Of a stretch of DNA of 38,060 nucleotides, positions 19,889 through 27,641 are shown one piece after another; within the stretch, counting starts at the first letter, position 1, and every line of letters begins with the position of its first letter. This stretch comes from Sphingomonadales bacterium. Lineage in GTDB: Bacteria; Pseudomonadota; Alphaproteobacteria; Sphingomonadales; Kordiimonadaceae. A program made the position numbers and the translations under genes. The stretch covers positions 1-38,060 of the forward strand of contig JAALKD010000030.1 in NCBI GenBank assembly GCA_011088215.1, read 5' to 3'. Below the pieces are notes generated by a model that was not told where the DNA came from, made no database searches, and saw only the letters and a program-made list of their open reading frames with translations.

Positions 19889-20394
19889 CTAAAGATTTAA
19901 AATCGCGCCTTCGTGCTTCAAAAGCCATTCTTTGCGATCAAGGCCGCCAGCATAACCTGTCAGCGATCCGTCCGCGCCGATAATACGATGGCAGGGGTGA
20001 ATAAGCCCCACTGGGTTACGACCATTGGCGCGGCCGACCGCTCGCGGGCTTGATTTCAACCGTTGGCCAACGCGCCGTAGCTATCAGTGGTACCCGCCGG
20101 TATGTCTCTAAGTGCTTTCCACACACTACGCTCGAACGGTGTGCCCAGCGGGTCAGTATCCAGCCTGTCAAGCGCATCAATGTCGCCGCTGAAATATGCC
20201 TGTAGTGTTTTCTCGACCAGCTGCGGGCAATCACCGTCAATGATGGCAGCTTCTGCGTAGAATCGGTCGATTTGTCGCGTCACCCGGTCATCGTGATCGG
20301 TAAACTCGCAGATCAATACGGTATCACCATCCAGTAGCAGTGTTAGGTCGCCCACCGGTGTGGGCAAGTTGGATTTGGTCAATTGTCGTGGCAT
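19889..20394 (-). pseudogene. ogt: Methylated-DNA--protein-cysteine methyltransferase with a one-base frameshift
   Basis: The first frame runs from the ATG at 20394 through GTPFERSVWKALRDIPAGTT and SYGALAN, then hits TGA at 20056-20058. Shifting by one base at about 20060-20062 restores the rest of the family: [20 protein letters not shown], then the active-site [20 protein letters not shown], ending KHEGAILNL at 19889. A single deleted C explains the break. The acceptor Cys is in the second frame, so the truncated product cannot repair O6-methylguanine. No slippery heptamer is visible, so programmed frameshifting is unlikely. Its start overlaps the upstream regulator gene by 16 bases, with GGAGA at good spacing. 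A sequencing error remains possible. Confidence 0.85.
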
Positions 20395-20969
20395 GTTTGT
20401 CTCCATTCACTTGGCGGCATTCCGAATGTATCTTTAAATACATCGTTGAAACGGCGCAGACTCTGAAAGCCGGATGCATAAGCAATATCTGCGACCGATC
20501 CGTCACTGTCAGCCAGCAGTGTAGTTGCCAATGACAACCGGTTTTGCTGGCGCACATCCATCGGGCTTTTGCCCAAATGCTTTTGAAACAATCGCCGCAA
20601 ATGCCGGTCGGTCACGCCCAGCTTGTCGGCAAGCTCGGTCAAATTGTCAGGGCCGTCCGTGTCCGCAAGTAGCCGAAGTGCCCTGCTGACCGTTGCCTTC
20701 GTGCCTTCCCACGCCGGGCTGCCCGGTCGGCTTTCCGGCCTGCAACGTTTGCAGGCACGAAACCCGGCGAGCGCCGCGGTTTTTGCATCGGCAAAATACA
20801 ACACATTTTGCGGTTTAGGTTTGGGCGCGGGGCAGATGGGCCGACAGTAAATGCCAGTGCTGGTGACGGCAAAAAACAATTTGCCGTCAAAACGCTCGTC
20901 GCGCTTAAGCAAGGCCTGATAGAGCAGGTGCGGGTTTGATTTTGTGCTGGTATTTATGTCTGTGTTCAT
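20379..20969 (-). CDS. Ada-like methylphosphotriester sensor and AraC-type transcriptional regulator
   Basis: The 196-residue protein joins an Ada N-terminal zinc domain to an AraC helix-turn-helix domain, like Bacillus AdaA. The four zinc ligands are Cys42 and Cys46 (GIYCRPICPA) and Cys73 and Cys76 (RACKRC); Cys42 corresponds to the methyl-accepting Cys38 of E. coli Ada. The AraC domain, about residues 95-190, contains LGVTDRHLRRLFQKHLG and DIAYASGFQSLRRFNDVFK. It should sense methylated DNA phosphotriesters and activate repair genes. It overlaps the start of ogt, which supplies the methyltransferase missing from this protein but is frameshifted here. Confidence 0.93.
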   Translation of the reverse strand: MNTDINTSTKSNPHLLYQALLKRDERFDGKLFFAVTSTGIYCRPICPAPKPKPQNVLYFADAKTAALAGFRACKRCRPESRPGSPAWEGTKATVSRALRLLADTDGPDNLTELADKLGVTDRHLRRLFQKHLGKSPMDVRQQNRLSLATTLLADSDGSVADIAYASGFQSLRRFNDVFKDTFGMPPSEWRQTCHDN

Positions 20970-21039
20970 GTCCAGAAAGATAGTTGAAAACAGCGTCGAT
21001 TACTCGCTGTTTTCGGACCTTTTTTCCAGAAATGTTGTT

Positions 21040-21402
21040 TTAGGCAGAGCCAAACGCTTGGCCTGCGATCACAATTGTAACCGCAATGGCCAAAAATGGT
21101 AACAAGTCGATAGTTGGCAGAATTATTTTGCTTTGCATGGCTCTCAGGAATTTGTGGCCGGCGCGAGCAGAAACAAGAAACGTCATGATACTGGTCGACA
21201 TCAACATTGATGGCATCAAAGCGCTGCCGCCTGATTGCTCCATCAAGTAGGGCCAGAAACTGTAGGCAACATAGCAAAAAATGATCGCCCAAATCGCTAA
21301 CGCAAAATAAAGCGCGGTTAAAGACCATCCGCGAAAGCGGGCCAACTTTAGATCTCTTTGCTGCTGATCATTTCCGGGGTTTTCATTTTTGTTGTCTGGC
21401 AC
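21040..21402 (-). CDS. Small membrane protein of unknown function
   Basis: The 120-residue protein has a charged, Asn/Gln-rich N-terminus and three hydrophobic segments at about residues 28-49, 61-80 and 93-115. I recognise no family. It begins with GTG three bases after the xerC stop, with a GAGGAT site inside the end of xerC, so it is the third gene of the COQ9-xerC operon. Inner-membrane location is inferred from the helices; no function is inferred. The 70 bases between it and the Ada-like gene hold nothing clear. Confidence 0.65.
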   Translation of the reverse strand: MPDNKNENPGNDQQQRDLKLARFRGWSLTALYFALAIWAIIFCYVAYSFWPYLMEQSGGSALMPSMLMSTSIMTFLVSARAGHKFLRAMQSKIILPTIDLLPFLAIAVTIVIAGQAFGSA

Positions 21403-21405
21403 GTT

Positions 21406-22365
21406 CTATCCTCGTTTGAAGGCTTGATCATACACATCCTTCAAGCGCGCGCTATCCACTTCCGTATATACTTGCGTTGCCTTCAGGTCTGAATGCCCCA
21501 GTAATTCCTGAATGGTGCGCAAGTCGCCGCCGCGTGATAGCAGGTGCGTGGCAAAGCTGTGGCGTAGCGCATGCGGCGTGGCTGTGTCCGGTAACGCCAA
21601 CGCTGCACGTACCTTTTGCATCGCCCCCTGAATAACGCGAGGGTTCAATCTGCCACCGCGTTTACCTACAAATAAGGGCCCGTCGGGCGCTAGTTGGTAC
21701 GGGCACTTTGCTAAATAGTCGTCAATAGCTTGCCTAACCGCTGGCAAGACTGGAACGATCCGTTCTTTATTGCGCTTTCCGATGACCCGCATGCTGTCGC
21801 TTTTCGGTTGGTCTGCTTTGTTTAGCGCCAATGCTTCGCCGATACGCAGGCCGCAACCGTAAAGCAGTGATATTACCGCAACATCGCGCGCAGCGACCCA
21901 ATCTTCGTCAGCGAAGTCGGGTAATATTTCAACAACTGACCGTGCCGCCTCCTCGGAAAGTGGACGTGGCACTCGGTGTGGCTTTTTAGGTGACTGAACA
22001 GCGTCTATGGCGTCATTTTCAATGCCTTCAGCCCGCGCTAAATATCGGTAGAAATTGCGAATCGATGATAATATTCGCCCTGTCGATTGAGGCGAAAGGC
22101 CGTCATTTCTACGGGACGCAAGAAAGGCGCGGAAATCGCGAACCAGAAGACCGGACAGTAAATTAAGTCCAACGGTTGCGCCTTTGTACTCACCTAAAAA
22201 TACGATGAAAGTGCCTACGTCGCGCCCGTATGCATCCAACGTGTGATCTGACACCCGTCGCTCGGTTTCCAAGTACCGTCGCCAACGGGTAAGTGTACCG
22301 ATTGTATCGGCGGCAACGTTGGGTAATTGGCACAGGTCGGCAAAAGAGGTTGGTTTTTGATCCAA
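21406..22365 (-). CDS. xerC: Tyrosine recombinase XerC
   Basis: The 319-residue recombinase has an N-terminal SAM-like core-binding domain (about 20-110) and a C-terminal catalytic domain with all expected residues: Arg in YGCGLRIGEAL, Lys in VIGKRNKERIVPV, His-x-x-Arg in HALRHSFATHLLSRGG, His in LLGHSDLKATQ and Tyr in VYTEVD. It should act with XerD at dif to resolve chromosome dimers. Length and context (a core gene next to COQ9 and near rpsU, with no phage genes) argue for XerC over an integrase. The start is TTG, nine bases after the COQ9 stop. Confidence 0.93.
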   Translation of the reverse strand: MDQKPTSFADLCQLPNVAADTIGTLTRWRRYLETERRVSDHTLDAYGRDVGTFIVFLGEYKGATVGLNLLSGLLVRDFRAFLASRRNDGLSPQSTGRILSSIRNFYRYLARAEGIENDAIDAVQSPKKPHRVPRPLSEEAARSVVEILPDFADEDWVAARDVAVISLLYGCGLRIGEALALNKADQPKSDSMRVIGKRNKERIVPVLPAVRQAIDDYLAKCPYQLAPDGPLFVGKRGGRLNPRVIQGAMQKVRAALALPDTATPHALRHSFATHLLSRGGDLRTIQELLGHSDLKATQVYTEVDSARLKDVYDQAFKRG

Positions 22366-22374
22366 AACTACGCC

Positions 22375-23079
22375 TTACTCGCCCCGATAGCGCAAGCGAC
22401 TCAGAAACCGGGAAAATGATGGGAAATTTGCGCTGGATTGGCGCAATTTATATTTGGCAGTTTCAATTTTCATCACATCTTCAATGCGCCGGTCCAAGAA
22501 CGACCAAGTGTCTTGGTATCCATCCGACTCGTCATTGAGCCAGAATAGCAGCACAGCGCTGTAGACCGCGCTTAGGGTGGCGCGTTTTGTGTACCAATTA
22601 TGGTCGGTCGATGTATCGCCCGCGGCACGCCACATGGTGTCGGCTGAGTTCCATAGTGCTTTTGAGCCGAGCGCCAAATTTTGTGGCAATGCCAATGTAA
22701 ACAGTCCGCGCCGCACGGTTTCACGAGTTTCTGCGCTTTGCTCAAGCCGGGTGCGCACAGCAAGCGTTATGCGGTCCCGAATTTTCATCGACGGCAGGTC
22801 AAGGGTCGCTAATTTTTCCGCCAGAATATCATTTGCGTTGGATAAGTGGACTTCCAACATCTCGGTTGCACCGCCAGGGAAACTAAGTTCCGCCATAGCG
22901 GTTGAGATGTGAAGATCAGCAGCACCATTTTCTACAGCTTTTGAGGTCCAGCCATCAAACGGAACGTGGGCGAGCACAGCGTGCAGAAGTTGTGCACGCA
23001 GCTCTTCTGGTGTCAGCGTCTCCGTTTCGCTTTCTTTGGATGGTTTCTTTTGCGGGATCTGTTCTTGGCTTTTGGCCAT
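22375..23079 (-). CDS. COQ9 family protein (ubiquinone biosynthesis accessory)
   Basis: This 234-residue protein matches the COQ9 family: a TetR-like helical N-terminal part (LLHAVLAHVPFDGWTSKAV) and a lipid-binding C-terminal part with the FWLNDESDGYQDTWSFLDRRIEDVM hallmark shown here only by position, about residues 183-207. COQ9 proteins bind isoprenoids and support COQ7 hydroxylation in ubiquinone synthesis. A start with AAGGTAGGA upstream is clear. It is divergent from rpsU, an arrangement found in many alphaproteobacteria, and is followed by xerC. Ubiquinone is the electron acceptor of the succinate dehydrogenase encoded at the start of the window. Confidence 0.92.
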   Translation of the reverse strand: MAKSQEQIPQKKPSKESETETLTPEELRAQLLHAVLAHVPFDGWTSKAVENGAADLHISTAMAELSFPGGATEMLEVHLSNANDILAEKLATLDLPSMKIRDRITLAVRTRLEQSAETRETVRRGLFTLALPQNLALGSKALWNSADTMWRAAGDTSTDHNWYTKRATLSAVYSAVLLFWLNDESDGYQDTWSFLDRRIEDVMKIETAKYKLRQSSANFPSFSRFLSRLRYRGE

Positions 23080-23368
23080 TGGTCCTACCTTGGATAACGG
23101 CGAATAACTGATTCGCCTAACTTTGGACTATTTACCACGGAACCAGCGGTTGAGCGAGAGACATGTTGCCGCATTTTTGCGTCTGGTGGCCAAATATGCT
23201 ACGTTATCCGCTAGTAAATTGACGATCTGACAGCCAAATGGCTGCCAGCGTGGGCTTTTTTGCGATTTTGTCTTGTGCGGGTATAAAGCCTTTGTTATAC
23301 CGCGCCTGCCCTGTGGTTCGCGCTTTAAGTGCGGCCCGCAAATTATGGCTTTGAAAGGAGTAAAACCC

Positions 23369-23584
23369 ATGGAGGTTTCCGTACGTGATAATAATGTAGA
23401 TCAGGCTCTGCGTGCGCTTAAGAAAAAGCTGCAGCGCGAAGGCGTCTACCGCGAGATGAAAATGCGTCGCTTTTATGAAAAGCCATCTGAAAAGAGGGCT
23501 CGTGAGCAGGCGGCCGCAGTTCGTCGTGCTCGTAAGTTAGAGCGCAAGCGCCTTGAGCGTGATGGTGTGGTGGCGAAGTCATAA
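23369..23584 (+). CDS. rpsU: 30S ribosomal protein S21
   Basis: The 71-residue basic protein begins [20 protein letters not shown] and ends in a Lys/Arg-rich tail, typical of alphaproteobacterial S21. The ATG at 23369 has AAAGGAG at 23354-23360. The reading frame extends upstream to 23273, but that extension is not S21-like and is rejected. S21 sits at the 30S platform near the anti-Shine-Dalgarno sequence. It is divergent from COQ9, and a terminator follows. The region 23347-23412, covering the leader and the first codons, has a decayed copy at 25647-25709. Confidence 0.96.
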   Translation: MEVSVRDNNVDQALRALKKKLQREGVYREMKMRRFYEKPSEKRAREQAAAVRRARKLERKRLERDGVVAKS

Positions 23585-23612
23585 ACTTAGTCCGCTAAAC
23601 TGCAAAGAATTT

Positions 23613-23646
23613 AAACCCCCTTAGGTCCTGCCTTTGGGGGTTTTTT
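23613..23646 (+). terminator. Intrinsic terminator of rpsU
   Basis: AAACCCCC at 23613-23620 pairs with GGGGGTTT at 23636-23643, with a smaller AGG/CCT pairing inside the loop, and a run of Ts follows. It lies about 30 bases after the rpsU stop and isolates it from the peroxidase gene. Confidence 0.9.
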
Positions 23647-23865
23647 CTTGCCCACAGCTTATTCATAACCGATTTTTGCCCGGGGGGTGTGAAGCGGAAG
23701 ATATTTGCTTGCCAATTCATAGGCGCCTCGCCGTCCCGTGTGGCTTCTCTCCCACAGGGTTTGGTAAAAATTAAGGAATTCAAAATACCAGCGAAGGTTT
23801 TTTCGAAGGGCATCCGTAGCAGTATTTATAGGTCAGGTTTCTAGTGCTACGAAAGGGATTTTCTG

Positions 23866-25638
23866 GTGAAAAATCTAAATAAGACGAGTACGGGACTTGC
23901 GGCGTTATTGGTTGGCACCGCAGTCATCTATTCAATGCCGTCGCGTGCCATTACGCAAGACACCACTCCTGTTCCGCCTCAGGTTAGAGGATCAAATCAG
24001 GATGATAATGCCGTTTCTCCCGCGCGCCGGATCAGACGCGACCAAAAGCCTCACCGCGCGCAGCGACAAAGCCTTGAGCCAGGCGAAATCCGCGCCATCG
24101 ATGGCAGCGACAATAATATTTTTGAATTTGAAATAGGCTCTTCTTTCTCTCATCTTCTTCGGTTGGCACCACCTGCCTACGCTGACGGTTTCATGTCCCT
24201 TGCCGGGGAAAACCGGCCATCGGCACGTGAGATTAGTAATTTAGTTAGCGCTCAGGATGAGAGTATTCCAAATACTGAAGGCCTCAGTGATTACTTTTGG
24301 CAATGGGGTCAGTTCCTTGATCATGACATTGACCTGACCGACGGGGTCGACCCACCTGAAGCCGCCAATATCAGTGTGCCAACGGGTGACGAGTTTTTTG
24401 ATCCCGGCAGTACGGGCGCGGTAGAAATTAGCTTTAATCGGTCTTTATATGACCCGGCGACAGGGTCGTCTTTCAATAGCCCGCGTCAGCAAGAAAATGA
24501 AATCACAGCCTGGATAGACGCTTCAAACGTATATGGTTCTGATGCTTTACGTGCCGCAGCGCTGCGGACCCTTGACGGGACTGGGGAACTTAAAACCAGC
24601 GAAGGCAATTTATTGCCGTTTAATGCAGATGGTTTTGCAAATGCCGGCGGCGACAGTGCTACCTTGTTCTTGGCAGGTGATGTGCGTGCAAATGAACAAC
24701 TGGGCCTTACCGCCATGCACACATTGTTTATGCGGGAGCGTAACCGGTTGGCTGCTGAAATTCGCTCGGCAGACCCAAATCTTCCGGGCGATGATATATA
24801 TGAGCAAGCCCGTGCAATCGTCGGTGCGCTTATGCAAGTGATCACCTATGAAGAGTTTTTGCCCGCCCTTGTTGGTTCCAGAGCTATATCAGGCTATCGA
24901 GGTTATAATCCCGAAATTGACGCCAGTATTGCCAACAGTTTCTCCACCGCGGCATACCGGTTTGGCCATAGCGCGCTGAGCGAACAGATTTTGCGGTTGG
25001 ATGCCGGAGGCAACGAGATTGGCGCAGGACATCTTGACCTGAAAGATGCTTTCTTCTCGCCGCAGCGATTGGTAACTGAAGGTGGTATCGACCCTCTGCT
25101 GCGTGGCCTTGCAGCGCAAACTTCGCAGCGCGTTGACCCCTTCATCATTGACGCGGTTCGGAACTTTCTGTTTGGTCCGCCAGGTGCTGGTGGGTTCGAC
25201 CTGGTGTCTCTCAATATTCAACGCGGTCGGGATCATGGCTTACCCAGCTACAATGATATGCGGCAAGCCGTCGGTCTGGCGCGCGTTGGTGCAATTGCGA
25301 ATATCTCATCAGACCCGGAGATTCAAAGCCGGTTAAACGAAGCATACGGCGGCGTTGATGACATAGACCTTTGGGTTGGTGGTTTGTCCGAAGACGCTGT
25401 GAATGGGGGCCAGATCGGCGAGCTGTTTGCCCGTATTGTAGTACGCCAGTTCACCGCCCTTAGGGACGGAGACCGCTTTTGGTACGAGCGTGCTTTTGAT
25501 GGTCGCAATCTACGGCGTATCCGTGAAACTCGCCTGTCGGATATCATCAGGAGAAACACCGATATTGACGGGGAACTGCAAGCTGATGTGTTTCATGTAT
25601 CTGGCTCTGGAAATCCAGGAGGAAGGCGCAGACGATAA
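23866..25638 (+). CDS. Secreted animal-type haem peroxidase (peroxidase-cyclooxygenase superfamily)
   Basis: The 590-residue protein starts with a signal peptide (about residues 1-28). Catalytic features match mammalian peroxidases: Gln149, Asp152, His153 and Asp154 in GQFLDHDIDLT (distal His, calcium ligand and haem-ester Asp), Arg274 and Glu277 in AGDVRANEQ (distal Arg and second haem-ester Glu), proximal His368 in YRFGHSALSEQ and Asn450 in LNIQRGRDHGLPSYND. The Met that forms the sulfonium link in myeloperoxidase is Gln278. It probably oxidises halides or phenolics outside the cytoplasm. GTG start with AAAGGGA upstream. No secretion genes or partner genes are adjacent. An inverted repeat (CGTAGCA at 23815, TGCTACG at 23845) precedes its ribosome binding site. 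Confidence 0.93.
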   Translation: MKNLNKTSTGLAALLVGTAVIYSMPSRAITQDTTPVPPQVRGSNQDDNAVSPARRIRRDQKPHRAQRQSLEPGEIRAIDGSDNNIFEFEIGSSFSHLLRLAPPAYADGFMSLAGENRPSAREISNLVSAQDESIPNTEGLSDYFWQWGQFLDHDIDLTDGVDPPEAANISVPTGDEFFDPGSTGAVEISFNRSLYDPATGSSFNSPRQQENEITAWIDASNVYGSDALRAAALRTLDGTGELKTSEGNLLPFNADGFANAGGDSATLFLAGDVRANEQLGLTAMHTLFMRERNRLAAEIRSADPNLPGDDIYEQARAIVGALMQVITYEEFLPALVGSRAISGYRGYNPEIDASIANSFSTAAYRFGHSALSEQILRLDAGGNEIGAGHLDLKDAFFSPQRLVTEGGIDPLLRGLAAQTSQRVDPFIIDAVRNFLFGPPGAGGFDLVSLNIQRGRDHGLPSYNDMRQAVGLARVGAIANISSDPEIQSRLNEAYGGVDDIDLWVGGLSEDAVNGGQIGELFARIVVRQFTALRDGDRFWYERAFDGRNLRRIRETRLSDIIRRNTDIDGELQADVFHVSGSGNPGGRRRR

Positions 25639-25646
25639 CACTTGGT

Positions 25647-25709
25647 GGTTTTGAAAGGAGTGAAATCCGCGAGGTTTGTCCATGATGATAATATAGAACT
25701 GGGTCTGCG
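25647..25709 (+). pseudogene. Decayed copy of the rpsU leader and first codons
   Basis: This segment aligns with 23347-23412. Twenty-two leader bases match at 19, including identical TTTGAAAGGAGT; AGGTTT then matches exactly; and 32 bases from the GTA codon match at 25. Only three bases of gaps are needed. In the rpsU frame it reads VHDDNIELGLR against [11 protein letters not shown] in S21. The start codon is lost and no similarity continues after about codon 18. It lies nine bases after the peroxidase stop. It looks like a fossil duplication of the 5' end of rpsU. Confidence 0.7.
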
Positions 25710-25736
25710 CGTAGGTTTCCACTTAGCATTTTGTTG

Positions 25737-26027
25737 TTAAGCCTGTTCGGGCAGGGACAATAAAGCTTCCGACTCCCGACCGTCCAGGGGGCTTTTCAAT
25801 AGTGGGCCACGAAACGGATGGTTTTCGGCTTTCAATTGTTCGGGCACGCCCTCATTTCTTGTAACGGTAAAGGCAAACCTGCCCGAACGAATACCCTCTA
25901 CAGCCTCAGCCACTGATATCTGCCAGCGATCACCGGACGATAGTTCGCCGCCGATATGAGTAATAGAATTAGAGGTAGGCAGGGTGTGATTCCGGACCAC
26001 ATATTTAACATCAAACTCAGATACCAT
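25737..26027 (-). CDS. Small DUF3892-like protein
   Basis: The 96-residue protein resembles the DUF3892 pattern: THIGGELSSGDRWQISVAEAV, a Gly-rich turn with FAFTVTRNEGV, and a C-terminal DGRESEALLSLPEQ. The family has no known function. The start is supported by GAAAGG before the ATG. It lies between the rpsU fossil and the ALDH fossil on the minus strand, possibly as a gene carried in with the rearrangement. There is no signal peptide or membrane segment. Assignment rests on a remembered family pattern, so it is moderate. Confidence 0.6.
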   Translation of the reverse strand: MVSEFDVKYVVRNHTLPTSNSITHIGGELSSGDRWQISVAEAVEGIRSGRFAFTVTRNEGVPEQLKAENHPFRGPLLKSPLDGRESEALLSLPEQA

Positions 26028-26126
26028 TTTTTTAGCCTTTCAAACGCAGTTTTACTTATGCCTGAACGATTAAACTGAAAATGAGCCTGAAAAATTAATG
26101 ACATACTATAGGGCGAAAATGACCTG

Positions 26127-26148
26127 CGCGGAAGTGCGTCCGCGTTTT
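26127..26148. repeat. GC-rich inverted repeat upstream of the DUF3892-like gene
   Basis: CGCGGA and TCCGCG form six perfect pairs around AGTGCG, followed by four Ts on the plus strand. It sits in the 392-base gap 26028-26419, otherwise filled by AT-rich sequence and the ALDH fossil. It may be a weak terminator or a remnant; nothing else decides. Confidence 0.35.
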
Positions 26149-26251
26149 GGCTATATTTGTAATAGCTTTAAAATTTATGGCAAATTTGAACTAAATTGAG
26201 AGCATTCGACTCGGTGCTGTGAGAGAGCAAATTTTTACCCATTCTATATCT

Positions 26252-26338
26252 TGCGCAGGCGGCAGTTCGCGGCTGTATTTCATCGTGGACGTCTGTTGAT
26301 GTTTCGTCCCTCAAAATACAGTACATAAACCAAGATTG
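26252..26338 (-). pseudogene. Decayed 3' end of an aldehyde dehydrogenase gene
   Basis: Plus-strand 26252-26285 matches 27667-27700, the 3' end of the intact dehydrogenase gene, at 29 of 34 bases. After a ten-base insertion, 26296-26304 matches 27701-27709 exactly. Translated on the minus strand it reads SWFMYCILRDETST in one frame and YSRELPPAQDIEW in another. The intact protein has AWRAYMRRQTST followed by VNYSRELPLAQGIKF. The ten-base insertion explains the frame change. The similarity may extend weakly further upstream in the minus-strand sense. It is a fossil of the same or a closely related gene. Confidence 0.72.
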
Positions 26339-26419
26339 ATGCGAGTGTGTATTTTCATGCATATATGTTAGAGGCGCCCGCAGGGCCTAAAGCGCCTACT
26401 ATTATGGAAGAGGTTTATC

Positions 26420-27607
26420 ATGCGATACACGATTCCAAGCAGTTTTATCATTCGCTCGGCAATGTTAACGGCGGCAGTAGCAGCCCTTTTGGTTCATTCA
26501 GCAACCGTAGGGGCTGAAGTGCAAGATCAATCGCCTTCGCTGGAAATGCTGGTCGACAATTTGCGTCCGCTGCGCGGCAGCTCGGATATCTTGCCGCGAT
26601 ATCATCTATCTGACCGAATGGAACGGTACGGCGTATCCGGCGTGGGGATTGCTGTTTTGAAGAACGGTGAGGTTGTTCAGGCACGTGGTTTCGGCGTGCT
26701 GCAAGCTGGCGGCACTGATGCAGTCAACGAAAATACACTTTTTTCGGTGGGGTCGGTAAGCAAAGTAGCTGCTGCTGCCATCGCACTCAAGCTACAGGCG
26801 GAGGGTCTTTTAAATGTGGACGGTGATGTTCGCGAGTACCTTAAAAGTTGGCAGTTGCCTACCAGTCCGGAAAATACACCTGTTACGCTTAGACTGATCT
26901 TGTCACATACCGCAGGCTTCAACCTTCACGGATTTGGCGACTTTGCCCCCGATGCTGCACTTCCAAGCGTGTATGACACTTTGAGCGGAACGGCGCCGGC
27001 AACCCACGAGCGATTGCGGTTCTTGTCCAAGCCTGGAACACGCTTTAGATATTCGGGCGGCGGCTATACGCTCGCTCAATTGGTTATGACCGACTTGACC
27101 CAACAGGGTTTTCCTGCACTTGCACGCTATATGCTTTTTGAACCGCTCAGTATGGTGCGCAGTAGTTTTGCAAATCCCCTACCGGCTGATTCTGGCAATA
27201 TTGCCAAGGCGCATGACAGATATGGACGACCGGTAGCCTTGCCGCGCGGCTATGAAGCAATGCCGGAAATGGCAGCCTCGGGCCTTTGGACCAGTGCAGC
27301 AGAGTTAGGCCAACTCGTTGCGGCGCTGATAGAAAGCCACCGCGCGCCCGGTGGTTACCTGCCTCAACCGATCGCGGTTGACATGATGACCCAAGTTAGC
27401 CCCAGCGAGCATGGTATCGGCCCACGCGTTGAAGGGGTCGGTGCAAGCCGGCTGTTTCAACACAGTGGTGCCAACAACAGCTACCGCGCCTGGATCGAGG
27501 GGCACCTTGCAACAGGTGACGGCCTTGTTGTCCTTACCAACGGTGCACGCGGCCACGAATTACATCGGGAAATCCGCAAGGCTGCAACCGAAGTGTTTGG
27601 TTGGTAG
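26420..27607 (+). CDS. Secreted serine hydrolase of the beta-lactamase (class C/AmpC-like) family
   Basis: The 395-residue protein has a signal peptide (about residues 1-32). The nucleophile motif S-x-x-K is Ser112-Val-Ser-Lys115 in SVGSVSKV. The second motif is YSGGGYTL, with Tyr but Gly in place of the usual Asn. HSGANNSYRAW near the C-terminus replaces the K-T-G box. This pattern fits the broad serine hydrolase group (esterases, D-aminopeptidases, penicillin-binding-protein-like) better than a true AmpC. A ribosome binding site GAAGAGG lies upstream. It sits between the ALDH fossil and the intact ALDH gene, alone on the plus strand. Substrate unknown. Confidence 0.88.
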   Translation: MRYTIPSSFIIRSAMLTAAVAALLVHSATVGAEVQDQSPSLEMLVDNLRPLRGSSDILPRYHLSDRMERYGVSGVGIAVLKNGEVVQARGFGVLQAGGTDAVNENTLFSVGSVSKVAAAAIALKLQAEGLLNVDGDVREYLKSWQLPTSPENTPVTLRLILSHTAGFNLHGFGDFAPDAALPSVYDTLSGTAPATHERLRFLSKPGTRFRYSGGGYTLAQLVMTDLTQQGFPALARYMLFEPLSMVRSSFANPLPADSGNIAKAHDRYGRPVALPRGYEAMPEMAASGLWTSAAELGQLVAALIESHRAPGGYLPQPIAVDMMTQVSPSEHGIGPRVEGVGASRLFQHSGANNSYRAWIEGHLATGDGLVVLTNGARGHELHREIRKAATEVFGW

Positions 27608-27641
27608 GCAACCAGCGCCCTGTTGAAGGGTCAGTAAGTTC

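Noticed and set aside
20056..20064. Programmed ribosomal frameshifting in ogt
   Set aside because: No slippery heptamer or downstream pseudoknot signal is visible at the shift site.
20016..20240. Separate 74-codon gene inside ogt
   Set aside because: It reads ogt sequence in a third frame and has no family features; the frameshift model explains the locus fully.
23231..23263. Possible small RNA terminator (CAGCCA/TGGCTG repeat, then a T-run) between COQ9 and rpsU
   Set aside because: The T-run does not directly follow the hairpin, no upstream promoter is evident, and the rpsU promoter must lie here too.
23273..23368. N-terminal extension of rpsU by 32 codons
   Set aside because: The strong AAAGGAG site and the S21 family start both point to 23369.
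23869..25638. Peroxidase as part of a known secretion or haemolysin-type cluster
   Set aside because: It has an ordinary signal peptide, and no type I secretion genes or glycine-rich calcium repeats are present.
26168..26362. 64-codon minus-strand gene upstream of the serine hydrolase
   Set aside because: Its only recognisable part, SWFMYCILRDETST, matches the ALDH C-terminus and the frame then breaks, so it is part of the fossil.
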